A DNA stretch of 8,055 bases from Planctomycetota bacterium (GCA_025356915.1 JANXQG010000103.1:1-8055); one strand, 5' to 3'. Counted from the first letter of the stretch, positions 1-5,938 are shown. Made by a program: numbers and translations. The notes: generated from the letters alone by a model not told the origin.

Positions 1-99
1 TCAATAAGTGTCGGGTTTTCGGAACGTACTCATCTCGCTCCGCGAGATGGAATGCATCTCGCGGAGCGAGATGAGTACAGTTATTGATTCGCCGGTCCT
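1..99 (+). repeat. MITE/REP-like palindromic element, copy 1 (left end cut by window edge)
   Basis: This is copy 1 of a dispersed element whose complete form is at 2663-2773 in opposite orientation. The 99 bases present match the reverse complement of copy 2 with a single mismatch (a C near base 20, where copy 2 has T) and no gaps. The first 12 bases of the element lie outside the window. The right terminal repeat ends at 99 with CCGGTCCT. A perfect inverted repeat with 24-base arms and a 5-base centre spans 26-78. Each arm is itself a hairpin: 31-49 (CATCTCGC/GCGAGATG around TCC) and 55-73 (the same stem around GGA). No transposase is encoded, so movement would depend on an enzyme supplied from elsewhere. 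The element ends 68 bp before the aldo/keto reductase start codon. Confidence 0.88.
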
Positions 100-136
100 G
101 AGTTCCGATTGGCGGCGAGACGAACCACAATTTTCC

Positions 137-146
137 TGTCGCGACA
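137..146. promoter_or_regulatory. Short perfect palindrome upstream of the aldo/keto reductase
   Basis: TGTCGCGACA is a perfect 10-base palindrome that ends 21 bases before the ATG at 168. It is placed where an operator could act, but a 10-base palindrome can arise by chance and no matching second site was seen. I could not identify convincing -35 and -10 elements between the repeat element and this gene. Function is speculative. Confidence 0.2.
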
Positions 147-167
147 AATCTATTCCTGGAAGTACCT

Positions 168-1358
168 ATGCTCTACCGACGATTTGGCCGAACCGGACTT
201 TCGATGCCCGTCCTTACGTGTGGCAGCATGCGATACCAATACCGGTGGCAGGACACGCCTCTCGGCGATATCCCGGCCGACCAGCAGGCGAATCTCGAAG
301 CCACGGTACGGCGTGCCCTCGACTTGGGCATCCACCACATTGAGACCGCGCGCGGTTACGGGTCGTCGGAACGTCAGCTCGGCCAGGCGATTCGCGGACT
401 GCCGCGCGAGCGAATGATCGTGCAGACCAAGATCATGCCGCTGGCCGACCCCCGGCAGTTTCTAGCCGATTTCCACAATTCGCTGGAGCGTCTTGGGCTC
501 CCGTACGTCGATCTGCTCGGCATCCATGGCATCAACAACCACGAGACGTTGTGGTGGGTGATCCGCCCCGGTGGATGCCTGGAAGCGGCCAGGGAATTGG
601 TTGCCGAGGGGAAGGTCCGGCACGTTGGGTTCTCGACGCACGGTCCTCTCGATGTAATTCAGGCGGCGATCGCCCACGAGCGCAATGGGGGGTTCGACTA
701 CGTCAATTTGCATTGGTATTACATCTTCCAGCAAAACTGGCCCGCCATCGAGGCCGCCGCGCGTGCGGACATGGGCGTGTTCATCATCAGTCCATCGGAC
801 AAGGGGGGCATGCTCTACAAGCCACCCTCCCGACTTCTGGAGCTTTGTCAGCCGCTACATCCGTTGGTCTTTAATATCCTGTTCTGTCTTGCCCACCCGC
901 AAGTTCACACACTAAGCATCGGTGCTGCATGCCCTGGCGATTTCGACCTACCCGCCATCGCCTTGCCGCTTCTGGATCGGAAAGACGAACTGTTGCCGCC
1001 CGTTCAGAATCGCCTGCGCCAGGCATTGGCGGACGCGGTGGGCGAGAAACTGGCGGATAGTTATGCCGCGGGGCTTCCCACGTGGCAGAATAGCCCCGGC
1101 TACATGAACATGCCCGTCATGCTCTGGCTGCGGAATCTAGTCCTGGCCTATGACATGCTGGAATATGGCAAGATGCGCTACAATCTGATAGGTAACGGCG
1201 GGCATTGGTTCCCCGGTCTCAACGCGGCCCATGTCGATGAACTGGACCTCGAAAAGGCATTGGCGGAATCGCCTTTCAAGGAGACGATTCCTCAGTGGTT
1301 GCGAGAAACGCACGCCCTACTTTTCGAGGCCCCCAAACAACGGCTCAGCCAAAGCTAA
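168..1358 (+). CDS. Aldo/keto reductase family oxidoreductase
   Basis: A 396-residue protein whose first 290 or so residues read as a TIM-barrel aldo/keto reductase, a cytosolic family that uses NAD(P)H to reduce carbonyl substrates; the substrate here is unknown. The N-terminus has the family pattern GRTGLSMPVLTCGSMR (7-22). The candidate catalytic tetrad is Glu59, Tyr64, Lys88 and His120, so the usual Asp of the GxxxxDTA motif is Glu here (HIETARGYG). The C-terminal extension (about 300-396) resembles that of ferredoxin-domain AKRs, with the patterns LAYDMLEYGKMRYN and GGHWFPG, but it lacks the clustered cysteines of a 4Fe-4S site. The start has GGAAG five bases upstream. The gene converges with the MFS transporter (12 bp between stops). 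A role in handling a sugar or nucleoside brought in by that transporter is only a guess from neighbourhood. Confidence 0.9.
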   Translation: MLYRRFGRTGLSMPVLTCGSMRYQYRWQDTPLGDIPADQQANLEATVRRALDLGIHHIETARGYGSSERQLGQAIRGLPRERMIVQTKIMPLADPRQFLADFHNSLERLGLPYVDLLGIHGINNHETLWWVIRPGGCLEAARELVAEGKVRHVGFSTHGPLDVIQAAIAHERNGGFDYVNLHWYYIFQQNWPAIEAAARADMGVFIISPSDKGGMLYKPPSRLLELCQPLHPLVFNILFCLAHPQVHTLSIGAACPGDFDLPAIALPLLDRKDELLPPVQNRLRQALADAVGEKLADSYAAGLPTWQNSPGYMNMPVMLWLRNLVLAYDMLEYGKMRYNLIGNGGHWFPGLNAAHVDELDLEKALAESPFKETIPQWLRETHALLFEAPKQRLSQS

Positions 1359-1370
1359 TTTTTCGTGCGA

Positions 1371-2591
1371 TTACTTTCCTTCTGCCACGGCCGCTGGTTT
1401 CTCCGCCAGTTTTTTTGGCGAGTTGTCCTTGAATAGCGTCGCAAAGACCAACGTGCCAGCCAGGGTGATGACCAGCGGGAAAGCCCAAATCTTCGGCCAC
1501 TGGAATTTGCCGTTGACCGAGTACTTGTCCATGGCAAATCCAGCCAATTGCGTGCCGAGGAAGAGGCCCACACCCGTGGTGGCAGCAAAGATGAGCCCTT
1601 GCATGGAACCACCGAGACCCTCGGGCGCAATCTTTCCGGCATAGACTTGGGTCGTAATCATGAACATGACATAGGCCAATCCATGAAGGGCCTGAGAAAT
1701 AACCAGGATCGGCCGAGGCGCAGTCGCCGCATAGATCATGTAGAGCAGCATCCAGGATCCCGACCCGATCACTAGCGTCCATTGAAAGCCGAGATGTCCG
1801 ATCGCCCAATCCAAGGCATACCATGTGGCGATTGCCTGCGCGGCCTGGGCCATCGCCATGGCACCGGGAATGGCCTTGCCCGAGATTCCGCGGTTCATCA
1901 TGTACTGCCCGGAACCGAGAAAATAGAACTGCATCGTACCTGCAACGCAAAGCGATGTGACAATGAACAGCAGGAAGTCCGGCTGCTTGAGCATGCCGAA
2001 TGCCTGTTGGATTGCATCACCGCCGGTGTTAGCCGGGGGCGTTGATGGCAGAAAGAGACAACATCCGGCAGTGACTAGTCCGAGGACGGCAGCGAGCATC
2101 ATGGCATCGGTGCCGTCGCTTTCGGCCTTGCGGAGCATGCGCCACCCGCTAAGGCTATAGCCGACGAGAGCCCAGGCGACTGGAGCCCAGATGAAGACCT
2201 TGCCGCTAGCTGCCGGAGCGTGCGTGAACAAAGCGGCATTCACCAACGGCATGGTGGCAGCATAGCAAAACGACCAGCCCAGCATCGCCAGGAATAAAGT
2301 ACCGAAGGTCTTCTGCCGCACCGCCACAAACATCAAGATCGCCGCGATTAAATGGGCTCCGGCGAGAATCCATTCGAGATTCAGGTAGCGATCGGCCAAC
2401 TGCCCCGCCAGCAGCGGCGAGACGATGCAAGCCAGTGGCAAGGTCGTATAGATCCAGCCGGTCTGCTTGCCGCTCATCTTCAGCGGCCCCAGCAAGCGGG
2501 CGGCCAGCACCGGTGCCCAGGCACCCCACACCGCATACTCGAAGAACATCACCAAACTGAGACGGATGTAAATATCCAGGGAAATACTCAT
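1371..2591 (-). CDS. MFS permease of the nucleoside:H+ symporter (NupG-like) type
   Basis: A 406-residue inner-membrane transporter with about 12 hydrophobic segments, roughly at residues 10-33, 47-67, 74-91, 97-119, 131-150, 162-182, 206-226, 240-260, 268-288, 293-316, 330-352 and 367-388. GQLADR (63-68) after the second segment fits MFS motif A. The N-terminus (LSLVMFFEYAVWGAWAPVL) and the late pattern HGLAYVMFMITTQVYAGKIA followed by MQGLI resemble the NupG/XapB nucleoside:H+ symporter family; the actual substrate is not determined. I chose the ATG at 2591 because GAGGA lies seven bases upstream and the membrane-protein N-terminus begins there. The in-frame TTG at 2678 would start inside the repeat element and add 29 atypical residues. 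The C-terminus (389-406) is a short, charged, Lys/Ala-rich tail. Confidence 0.88.
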   Translation of the reverse strand: MSISLDIYIRLSLVMFFEYAVWGAWAPVLAARLLGPLKMSGKQTGWIYTTLPLACIVSPLLAGQLADRYLNLEWILAGAHLIAAILMFVAVRQKTFGTLFLAMLGWSFCYAATMPLVNAALFTHAPAASGKVFIWAPVAWALVGYSLSGWRMLRKAESDGTDAMMLAAVLGLVTAGCCLFLPSTPPANTGGDAIQQAFGMLKQPDFLLFIVTSLCVAGTMQFYFLGSGQYMMNRGISGKAIPGAMAMAQAAQAIATWYALDWAIGHLGFQWTLVIGSGSWMLLYMIYAATAPRPILVISQALHGLAYVMFMITTQVYAGKIAPEGLGGSMQGLIFAATTGVGLFLGTQLAGFAMDKYSVNGKFQWPKIWAFPLVITLAGTLVFATLFKDNSPKKLAEKPAAVAEGK

Positions 2592-2662
2592 CGTACAATC
2601 CTCGCCAAGTAGCAGGCTGGGTTCTGGGCCAGCAGGAAGTTCCGGTCGTTCCGAAAGGAGTG

Positions 2663-2773
2663 AGGACCGGCGAATCAATAACTGTACTCATCTCGCTCCG
2701 CGAGATGCATTCCATCTCGCGGAGCGAGATGAGTACGTTCCAAAAACCCGACACTTATTGATTCGCCGGTCCT
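2663..2773 (-). repeat. MITE/REP-like palindromic element, copy 2 (complete, 111 bp)
   Basis: This is the complete copy of the element seen at 1-99, inverted relative to it. Its termini are perfect 19-bp inverted repeats: AGGACCGGCGAATCAATAA at 2663-2681 and its complement at 2755-2773. Inside is a perfect palindrome with 24-base arms and a 5-base centre (2684-2736). Each arm folds on itself around a TCC or GGA triplet, so either strand can form two small hairpins or one long one. The right interior (2737-2754) is not palindromic and gives the element polarity. I found no clear target-site duplication (left flank GGAGTG, right flank AACCTA). The layout combines features of a MITE (terminal repeats, no ORF) and of a paired inverted REP (BIME-like). 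It ends 71 bp upstream of the transporter start codon. Confidence 0.9.
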
Positions 2774-2858
2774 AACCTATGGCCGAGTATACTTTCCGCA
2801 CGAACGCTCGCCAAGGCCCCCGGATAAATCTTGCGTTTTCTTTCTTTTTTTATCCACT

Positions 2859-2957
2859 GTGGGGGTTGTTGGAACCGTTAAATCTGATAAACTCATTCTG
2901 TGGGATTTGTTCCCAATCCATCCAGCTATAGTTAGCTACTTGTGGGAAACCAACCCA
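2859..2957 (+). promoter_or_regulatory. Probable MraZ operator: three GTGGGR boxes at 41-42 bp spacing
   Basis: Three same-strand boxes are visible: GTGGGG at 2859-2864, GTGGGA at 2900-2905 and GTGGGA at 2942-2947. MraZ proteins are known to bind direct repeats with a TGGG core in front of their own gene, usually about 10 bp apart. Here the boxes start 41 and 42 bp apart, close to four helical turns. The second and third are also the left halves of 15-bp dyads, TGGGATTTGTTCCCA (2901-2915) and TGGGAAACCAACCCA (2943-2957). The third overlaps the -35 of a good promoter, which fits autorepression. Binding is inferred, not shown. Confidence 0.6.
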
Positions 2958-2968
2958 AAGCGTATATT
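2940..2968 (+). promoter_or_regulatory. Sigma70-like promoter for mraZ
   Basis: TTGTGG (2940-2945) and TATATT (2963-2968) are separated by 17 bp. The -10 matches the consensus at five of six positions; the -35 keeps only TTG. The predicted transcript would start near 2975 and have an untranslated leader of about 60 bases. The third GTGGGA box covers the -35, so a bound repressor would block polymerase. A weaker alternative -10 (TATAGT, 2927-2932) lies just upstream. Confidence 0.5.
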
Positions 2969-3036
2969 AGAAGGATTCCGCGTGAGTCGCGCACCTTTAC
3001 TGCCACCGCTTTCCGCCTCGTTATGCAGGGCCGAAG

Positions 3037-3534
3037 ATGCCAGATACCAGGCAACTTATCCTAGGCGAGTTTCCCTGCACGTTGGACGAGCGGTTTCGGC
3101 TTTCCATTCCGCAGAGTTTGGTCGATCTCCTGACCAACGAGAAGCCACGTTGCATTCTGGCCAAAGAGCGATCCGGTTGCCTGAGCCTGTGGAGTGCGGA
3201 AGCCTGGGAAGCAAAACTCAACGCCCGAATCAAGCTTGTCGAACAGAAATTACAGGCCGACAGTTTCGGCGACGACCGCATTGCCCAGGTGCAATTGTTG
3301 GGGCGGCTGCTTTCCACGCGACATCGGCCGGTGGAATTGGGGGGCCGTGGTCGCCTGCTGATTCCCGAGGGATTCCGCGCGTTCCTGGGCGTCGAGCGCG
3401 ACCCGCCGGAGAACGAAGTGCTCGTCGTGGGAGCAGCCGTGTGTGTAGAAATTTGGAAGCCGGCGGCTTGGCTGGCTTACCTCGAACAGCGGATGCCGAA
3501 ATTTCGCCGCGTGTTCCATCGGCTTTCGAGCTAG
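3037..3534 (+). CDS. mraZ: MraZ-type transcriptional regulator (SpoVT/AbrB fold)
   Basis: A 165-residue protein with the two tandem AbrB-like halves of MraZ, a DNA-binding regulator that in other bacteria autorepresses and controls the division and cell-wall (dcw) cluster. The first half carries GEFPCTLDERFRLSIP (10-25), including the DXXXR motif Asp17-Arg21. The second half (about 95-118) has GRGRLLIPEGFR, but the position expected to be Asp is Gly102, so this DXXXR is incomplete. The length is slightly above the usual 140-155 or so. The ATG at 3037 has GCAGGG six bases upstream, and no in-frame start lies close upstream. The gene is alone: the next gene is convergent and no rsmH remnant is seen after it. 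The boxes upstream suggest that it still regulates itself. Confidence 0.9.
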   Translation: MPDTRQLILGEFPCTLDERFRLSIPQSLVDLLTNEKPRCILAKERSGCLSLWSAEAWEAKLNARIKLVEQKLQADSFGDDRIAQVQLLGRLLSTRHRPVELGGRGRLLIPEGFRAFLGVERDPPENEVLVVGAAVCVEIWKPAAWLAYLEQRMPKFRRVFHRLSS

Positions 3535-3696
3535 TCCGCATTGTCACCATACCCCGCGCAGCCACCATGTTGGGACGGAAACCAATCCACTACGGCGGCA
3601 GAACGGAGTTTCCTGCGCAAACGCAACCATGTCTGGCCCGGTGGAGGTTCCTTTGATCCCGGCGCGTCACTCGGTAGGGATTGCAAGTCATTAGGG

Positions 3697-3728
3697 ATGG
3701 GTTTTTTGGCGTATGAAACGCCACCCAT
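3697..3728. terminator. Possible bidirectional stem-loop between mraZ and the DUF1844 gene
   Basis: TGGCGT (3707-3712) and ACGCCA (3718-3723) form a 6-bp stem around ATGAA. An outer ATGGG/CCCAT pairing (3697-3701 with 3724-3728) is possible if five T residues bulge out. It lies in the 261-bp convergent gap where terminators are expected. There is no proper U-tract after the stem on either strand, so terminator function is uncertain. Confidence 0.3.
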
Positions 3729-3761
3729 TTCCTCCCCGGGCCGGACATGGACGTTTTTCGG

Positions 3762-3801
3762 AAATGACGAAGGACGCAAAGCAGTGAATGCTTCGTCATT
3801 T
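3762..3801 (-). terminator. Stem-loop spanning the DUF1844 stop codon
   Basis: AAATGACGAAG (3762-3772) and CTTCGTCATTT (3791-3801) form a perfect 11-bp inverted repeat around an 18-base loop. On the minus strand the stem begins in the last Lys codon and includes the TGA stop of the DUF1844 gene (3796-3798). It is well placed to end or stabilise the kdsB-pyrG-DUF1844 transcript, but the stem is not GC-rich and only a short T run follows. Confidence 0.45.
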
Positions 3802-4173
3802 GCAAACTTGCACGTAAAGCATCCGCAACTGGTGCAGCATGGCCTCGATGTTCTCGGTCTCCTCGGGCGTGCGATTGCCTTCGGTCTTCTCCTGAAGAAC
3901 CTCGAGAAGGTCGATCAGGTGCTTTGCCACAGGAAGATTCTTCTCGGATTTTCCGTTGGTTGGATCCGGCATAAGCCCCAGGCAGATGGATGCCTGAACG
4001 GAAAGCGAACTCGCCAGGTAGGTCAAGTTGGCCGGAGGCGGCTGGACATTGGCCGAAGCCTCAGCCGGTTGCGCTGGTTTGTCGCCGGGACTGCGAGCGG
4101 CATCACGCTCGCGCTGGACTTGGCCCTTCCAGTCTTCGTCAACGATAATTTTCTTTTCGGAATCTTGCGTCAT
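3796..4173 (-). CDS. DUF1844 domain protein
   Basis: A 125-residue protein of unknown function. The N-terminal third (1-48) is charged, then rich in Pro and Ala, and probably disordered. The rest matches the DUF1844 pattern: NLTYLASSLSVQASICLGL (49-67), NLPVAKHLIDLLEVLQEKTEGN (79-100), then an E-rich helix ending LHQLRMLYVQ (113-122). Such proteins are short and helical and are found in planctomycetes, acidobacteria and deltaproteobacteria. I chose the ATG at 4173, which overlaps the pyrG stop as ATGA. That 4-base overlap implies translational coupling to pyrG, with only a modest ribosome site (GCAGG, eight bases upstream). The in-frame upstream extension to 4296 lies inside pyrG and does not resemble the family. 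No role in CTP metabolism is established. Confidence 0.85.
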   Translation of the reverse strand: MTQDSEKKIIVDEDWKGQVQRERDAARSPGDKPAQPAEASANVQPPPANLTYLASSLSVQASICLGLMPDPTNGKSEKNLPVAKHLIDLLEVLQEKTEGNRTPEETENIEAMLHQLRMLYVQVCK

Positions 4174-5792
4174 GATGAAACCTGCTGGACAGCTAATCGA
4201 TGCTGCACCGCGGCGCCGATAAAACCTGCAAACAGCGGGTGTGGGCGCGTGGGCTGCGATTTGAACTCGGGATGGTATTGAACTGCGACAAACCACGGAT
4301 GCGAGGCAACTTCAACGACCTCAACCAGCAAACCATCGGGGCTTAGTCCGACGGGGCGCATTCCCTGGGCCTCAAACTGTTCACGGTAGGCATTGTTAAA
4401 TTCGTAGCGATGGCGGTGGCGCTCGGAAATTTCCTCGGAACCATAGCACTTGGCGGTTTTGCTCCCCGGCCGTAAACGCGCTGGCTGGGCCCCCAACCGC
4501 ATCGTGCCGCCCTTTTCGGTAACGTCCTGCTGTTCTTCCATCAGGCAAATCACCGGATGGGGGTTGTCCTTATCGAATTCGGTCGAATGGGCCTTCTCAA
4601 GCCCCAACACATTGCGGGCGAATTCCACCACCGCACATTGCATTCCCAAGCAGATGCCGAAAAAAGGAATGCCGCGTTGGCGGACAAAGCTGATGGCATC
4701 AACCTTGCCCTCGATGCCGCGTTCGCCGAACCCGCCCGGCACGAGCACGCCATCGACGCCCGCCAGCAGCCGCTCGGCCCCTTCGCGCTCGATCAGCTCA
4801 CTATGCAACCGCTGAATGCGGATCTGGGCACGATTGGCCACGCCGGCATGGTCGAGAGCCTCGTAGATTGACTTGTAGGCGTCGCGATGTTCCGTATATT
4901 TGCCCACCACGGCGATCGTCACCTCGTGCTGAGGATTGCGCAACCGATTGAGCAGATCATGCCACTTGTCGAGATTCAAGTCGCTGGCCGTAAGCCCCAG
5001 CTTTCGCACGATCAGGGCATCCAGCCCATGCTCAACAAGGCTGATCGGCACCTCGTAGATGGAAAAATCCTTGTCCTTCTCCTCGATTACGGCCTCGATT
5101 GGCACATTGCAGAACAAAGCGATCTTTTTGCGATCGTCGTGGGCCAAGGTCCGCGTAGTCCGGCAAATGAGCACATCCGGCTGGATACCGATCTGCCGCA
5201 GCAGGCCGACGGAATGTTGCGTCGGCTTGGTCTTCTGCTCGTCGGCCGCCTTGAGGTAGGGCACGAGCGTGAGGTGGATGTAAAGGCAGTTCTCCTTGCC
5301 CACGTCGAGGGCGAACTGGCGGATGGCTTCCAGAAACGGCTGGCTTTCGATATCGCCAACCGTGCCGCCGATTTCGGTAATCACGACATCGACATCGGGG
5401 CCGGCAGGCTTGGCCAGCGCAACCTTGATCTCGTTGGTGATGTGCGGAATGACCTGCACGGTTTGACCAAGGAATTCTCCCCGCCGCTCCTTGTTGATCA
5501 CGGAAAGATAGATCTGACCCGTGGTGTAGTTCGAGTGGCGATTCAGCGGCGAATTAGTGAAACGCTCGTAATGGCCCAGGTCGAGGTCGGTTTCGCTGCC
5601 GTCGTCCAGCACGTAGACTTCACCGTGCTGATAGGGGCTCATGGTGCCAGGATCGACGTTAATGTACGGATCGAGTTTCTGCATGCGGACGCGGAGCCCG
5701 CGTTGTTCCAGTAGCATACCGATCGAGGCACTGGTCAATCCTTTGCCCAGCGAGCTGACCACGCCGCCGGTAACGAAAATATGTTTGCTCAT
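4170..5792 (-). CDS. pyrG: CTP synthase (glutamine-hydrolysing)
   Basis: A 540-residue cytosolic enzyme that makes CTP from UTP, ATP and glutamine, the last step of de novo pyrimidine nucleotide synthesis. The length is typical. The synthase domain (about 1-270) starts MSKHIFVTGGVVSSLGKG, containing the ATP-binding loop (8-18), and carries KLDPYINVDPGTMSPYQHGE (39-58) and EIGGTVGDIES (140-150), which contribute to the Mg and nucleotide site. The class I glutamine amidotransferase domain (about 290-530) has the nucleophile Cys381 in GICLGMQ and the partners His507 and Glu509 in YHPEF. All key residues are intact. The start is standard for the family, with GGAAG four bases upstream. It follows kdsB by 146 bp and overlaps the DUF1844 gene by 4 bases. 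Confidence 0.98.
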   Translation of the reverse strand: MSKHIFVTGGVVSSLGKGLTSASIGMLLEQRGLRVRMQKLDPYINVDPGTMSPYQHGEVYVLDDGSETDLDLGHYERFTNSPLNRHSNYTTGQIYLSVINKERRGEFLGQTVQVIPHITNEIKVALAKPAGPDVDVVITEIGGTVGDIESQPFLEAIRQFALDVGKENCLYIHLTLVPYLKAADEQKTKPTQHSVGLLRQIGIQPDVLICRTTRTLAHDDRKKIALFCNVPIEAVIEEKDKDFSIYEVPISLVEHGLDALIVRKLGLTASDLNLDKWHDLLNRLRNPQHEVTIAVVGKYTEHRDAYKSIYEALDHAGVANRAQIRIQRLHSELIEREGAERLLAGVDGVLVPGGFGERGIEGKVDAISFVRQRGIPFFGICLGMQCAVVEFARNVLGLEKAHSTEFDKDNPHPVICLMEEQQDVTEKGGTMRLGAQPARLRPGSKTAKCYGSEEISERHRHRYEFNNAYREQFEAQGMRPVGLSPDGLLVEVVEVASHPWFVAVQYHPEFKSQPTRPHPLFAGFIGAAVQHRLAVQQVSS

Positions 5793-5870
5793 TGAACTTC
5801 CATCCTAGTGTGGGGGGCGCATCATGCAGTAACAGCCCAAGTATTCTAAATGACCTTGCACAATTCTGGT

Positions 5871-5931
5871 AGGGTGGGACTAGCTTGCGCAGCGATGAAT
5901 AACCCGGACTGCGAATAATTGCCCCCACCCT
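5871..5931 (-). repeat. Imperfect stem-loop / REP-like sequence after kdsB
   Basis: AGGGTGGG (5871-5878) and CCCACCCT (5924-5931) are perfect complements. Inside them, TTGCGCAG (5885-5892) can pair with CTGCGAA (5909-5915) with one bulge. The structure begins seven bases after the kdsB stop codon, inside the 146-bp gap before pyrG. GGTGGGA...CCACCCT hairpins resemble short dispersed repeats I associate with planctomycete genomes, but only this copy is in the window. It has no U-tract, so it may be a processing or attenuating element rather than a terminator. Confidence 0.4.
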
Positions 5932-5938
5932 GTGGTGG

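Larger units (their letters stand above)
2592..3036. other. Gene-free stretch between the MFS gene and mraZ
   Basis: This 445-base stretch separates the divergent starts of the transporter and mraZ. It holds the transporter leader (2592-2662), repeat copy 2 (2663-2773), a pyrimidine-rich run at 2836-2853 (mostly T), and the mraZ regulatory region with its spaced boxes and promoter. I saw no RNA gene and no credible extra coding sequence. No clear promoter for the transporter was found in its 71-base leader. Confidence 0.6.

Noticed and set aside
26..78. A CRISPR array, suggested by the repeated CATCTCGC blocks.
   Set aside because: The repeats are inverted hairpin arms with a 5-base centre, not direct repeats with spacers.
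8..343. Reading frames starting inside each repeat copy share the N-terminal sequence beginning MSGF and ending DSPVL.
   Set aside because: The shared part is just the translated palindrome. The remainder runs out of frame through the reductase and transporter genes, which are clearly coded in other frames.
1345..1950. Minus-strand frames of 201 and 95 residues overlapping the MFS gene.
   Set aside because: They are shadows of the transporter in other frames and show no membrane or domain pattern.
2592..2678. N-terminal extension of the MFS permease to the TTG at 2678.
   Set aside because: It starts in the terminal repeat of the element and adds 29 Pro- and Arg-rich residues. The ATG at 2591 has a good ribosome site and begins the membrane protein properly.
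1..2773. A classical composite transposon.
   Set aside because: The bracketing elements encode no transposase and no target duplication is visible, so the structure is described only as an inverted pair of non-autonomous elements.
2982..3656. A GTG at 2982 with a strong AGAAGGA six bases upstream opens a 224-residue frame through the mraZ region.
   Set aside because: It is out of frame with the clear MraZ sequence and its product matches nothing I recognise. The predicted transcription start (about 2975) falls on the ribosome site, so that mRNA would not carry it intact.
3535..3795. A possible remnant of rsmH or another dcw gene after mraZ.
   Set aside because: None of the frames read there resembles RsmH or FtsL. 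The stretch contains only stem-loops and unassigned sequence.
4174..4296. N-terminal extension of the DUF1844 protein to 4296.
   Set aside because: It would lie entirely within the pyrG C-terminal coding region and looks unlike the family; the ATGA start at 4173 is the better choice.
4887..5714. A 275-residue open frame on the + strand opposite pyrG.
   Set aside because: It is antisense to an intact CTP synthase with all motifs present. Long antisense frames are expected in GC-rich coding DNA.
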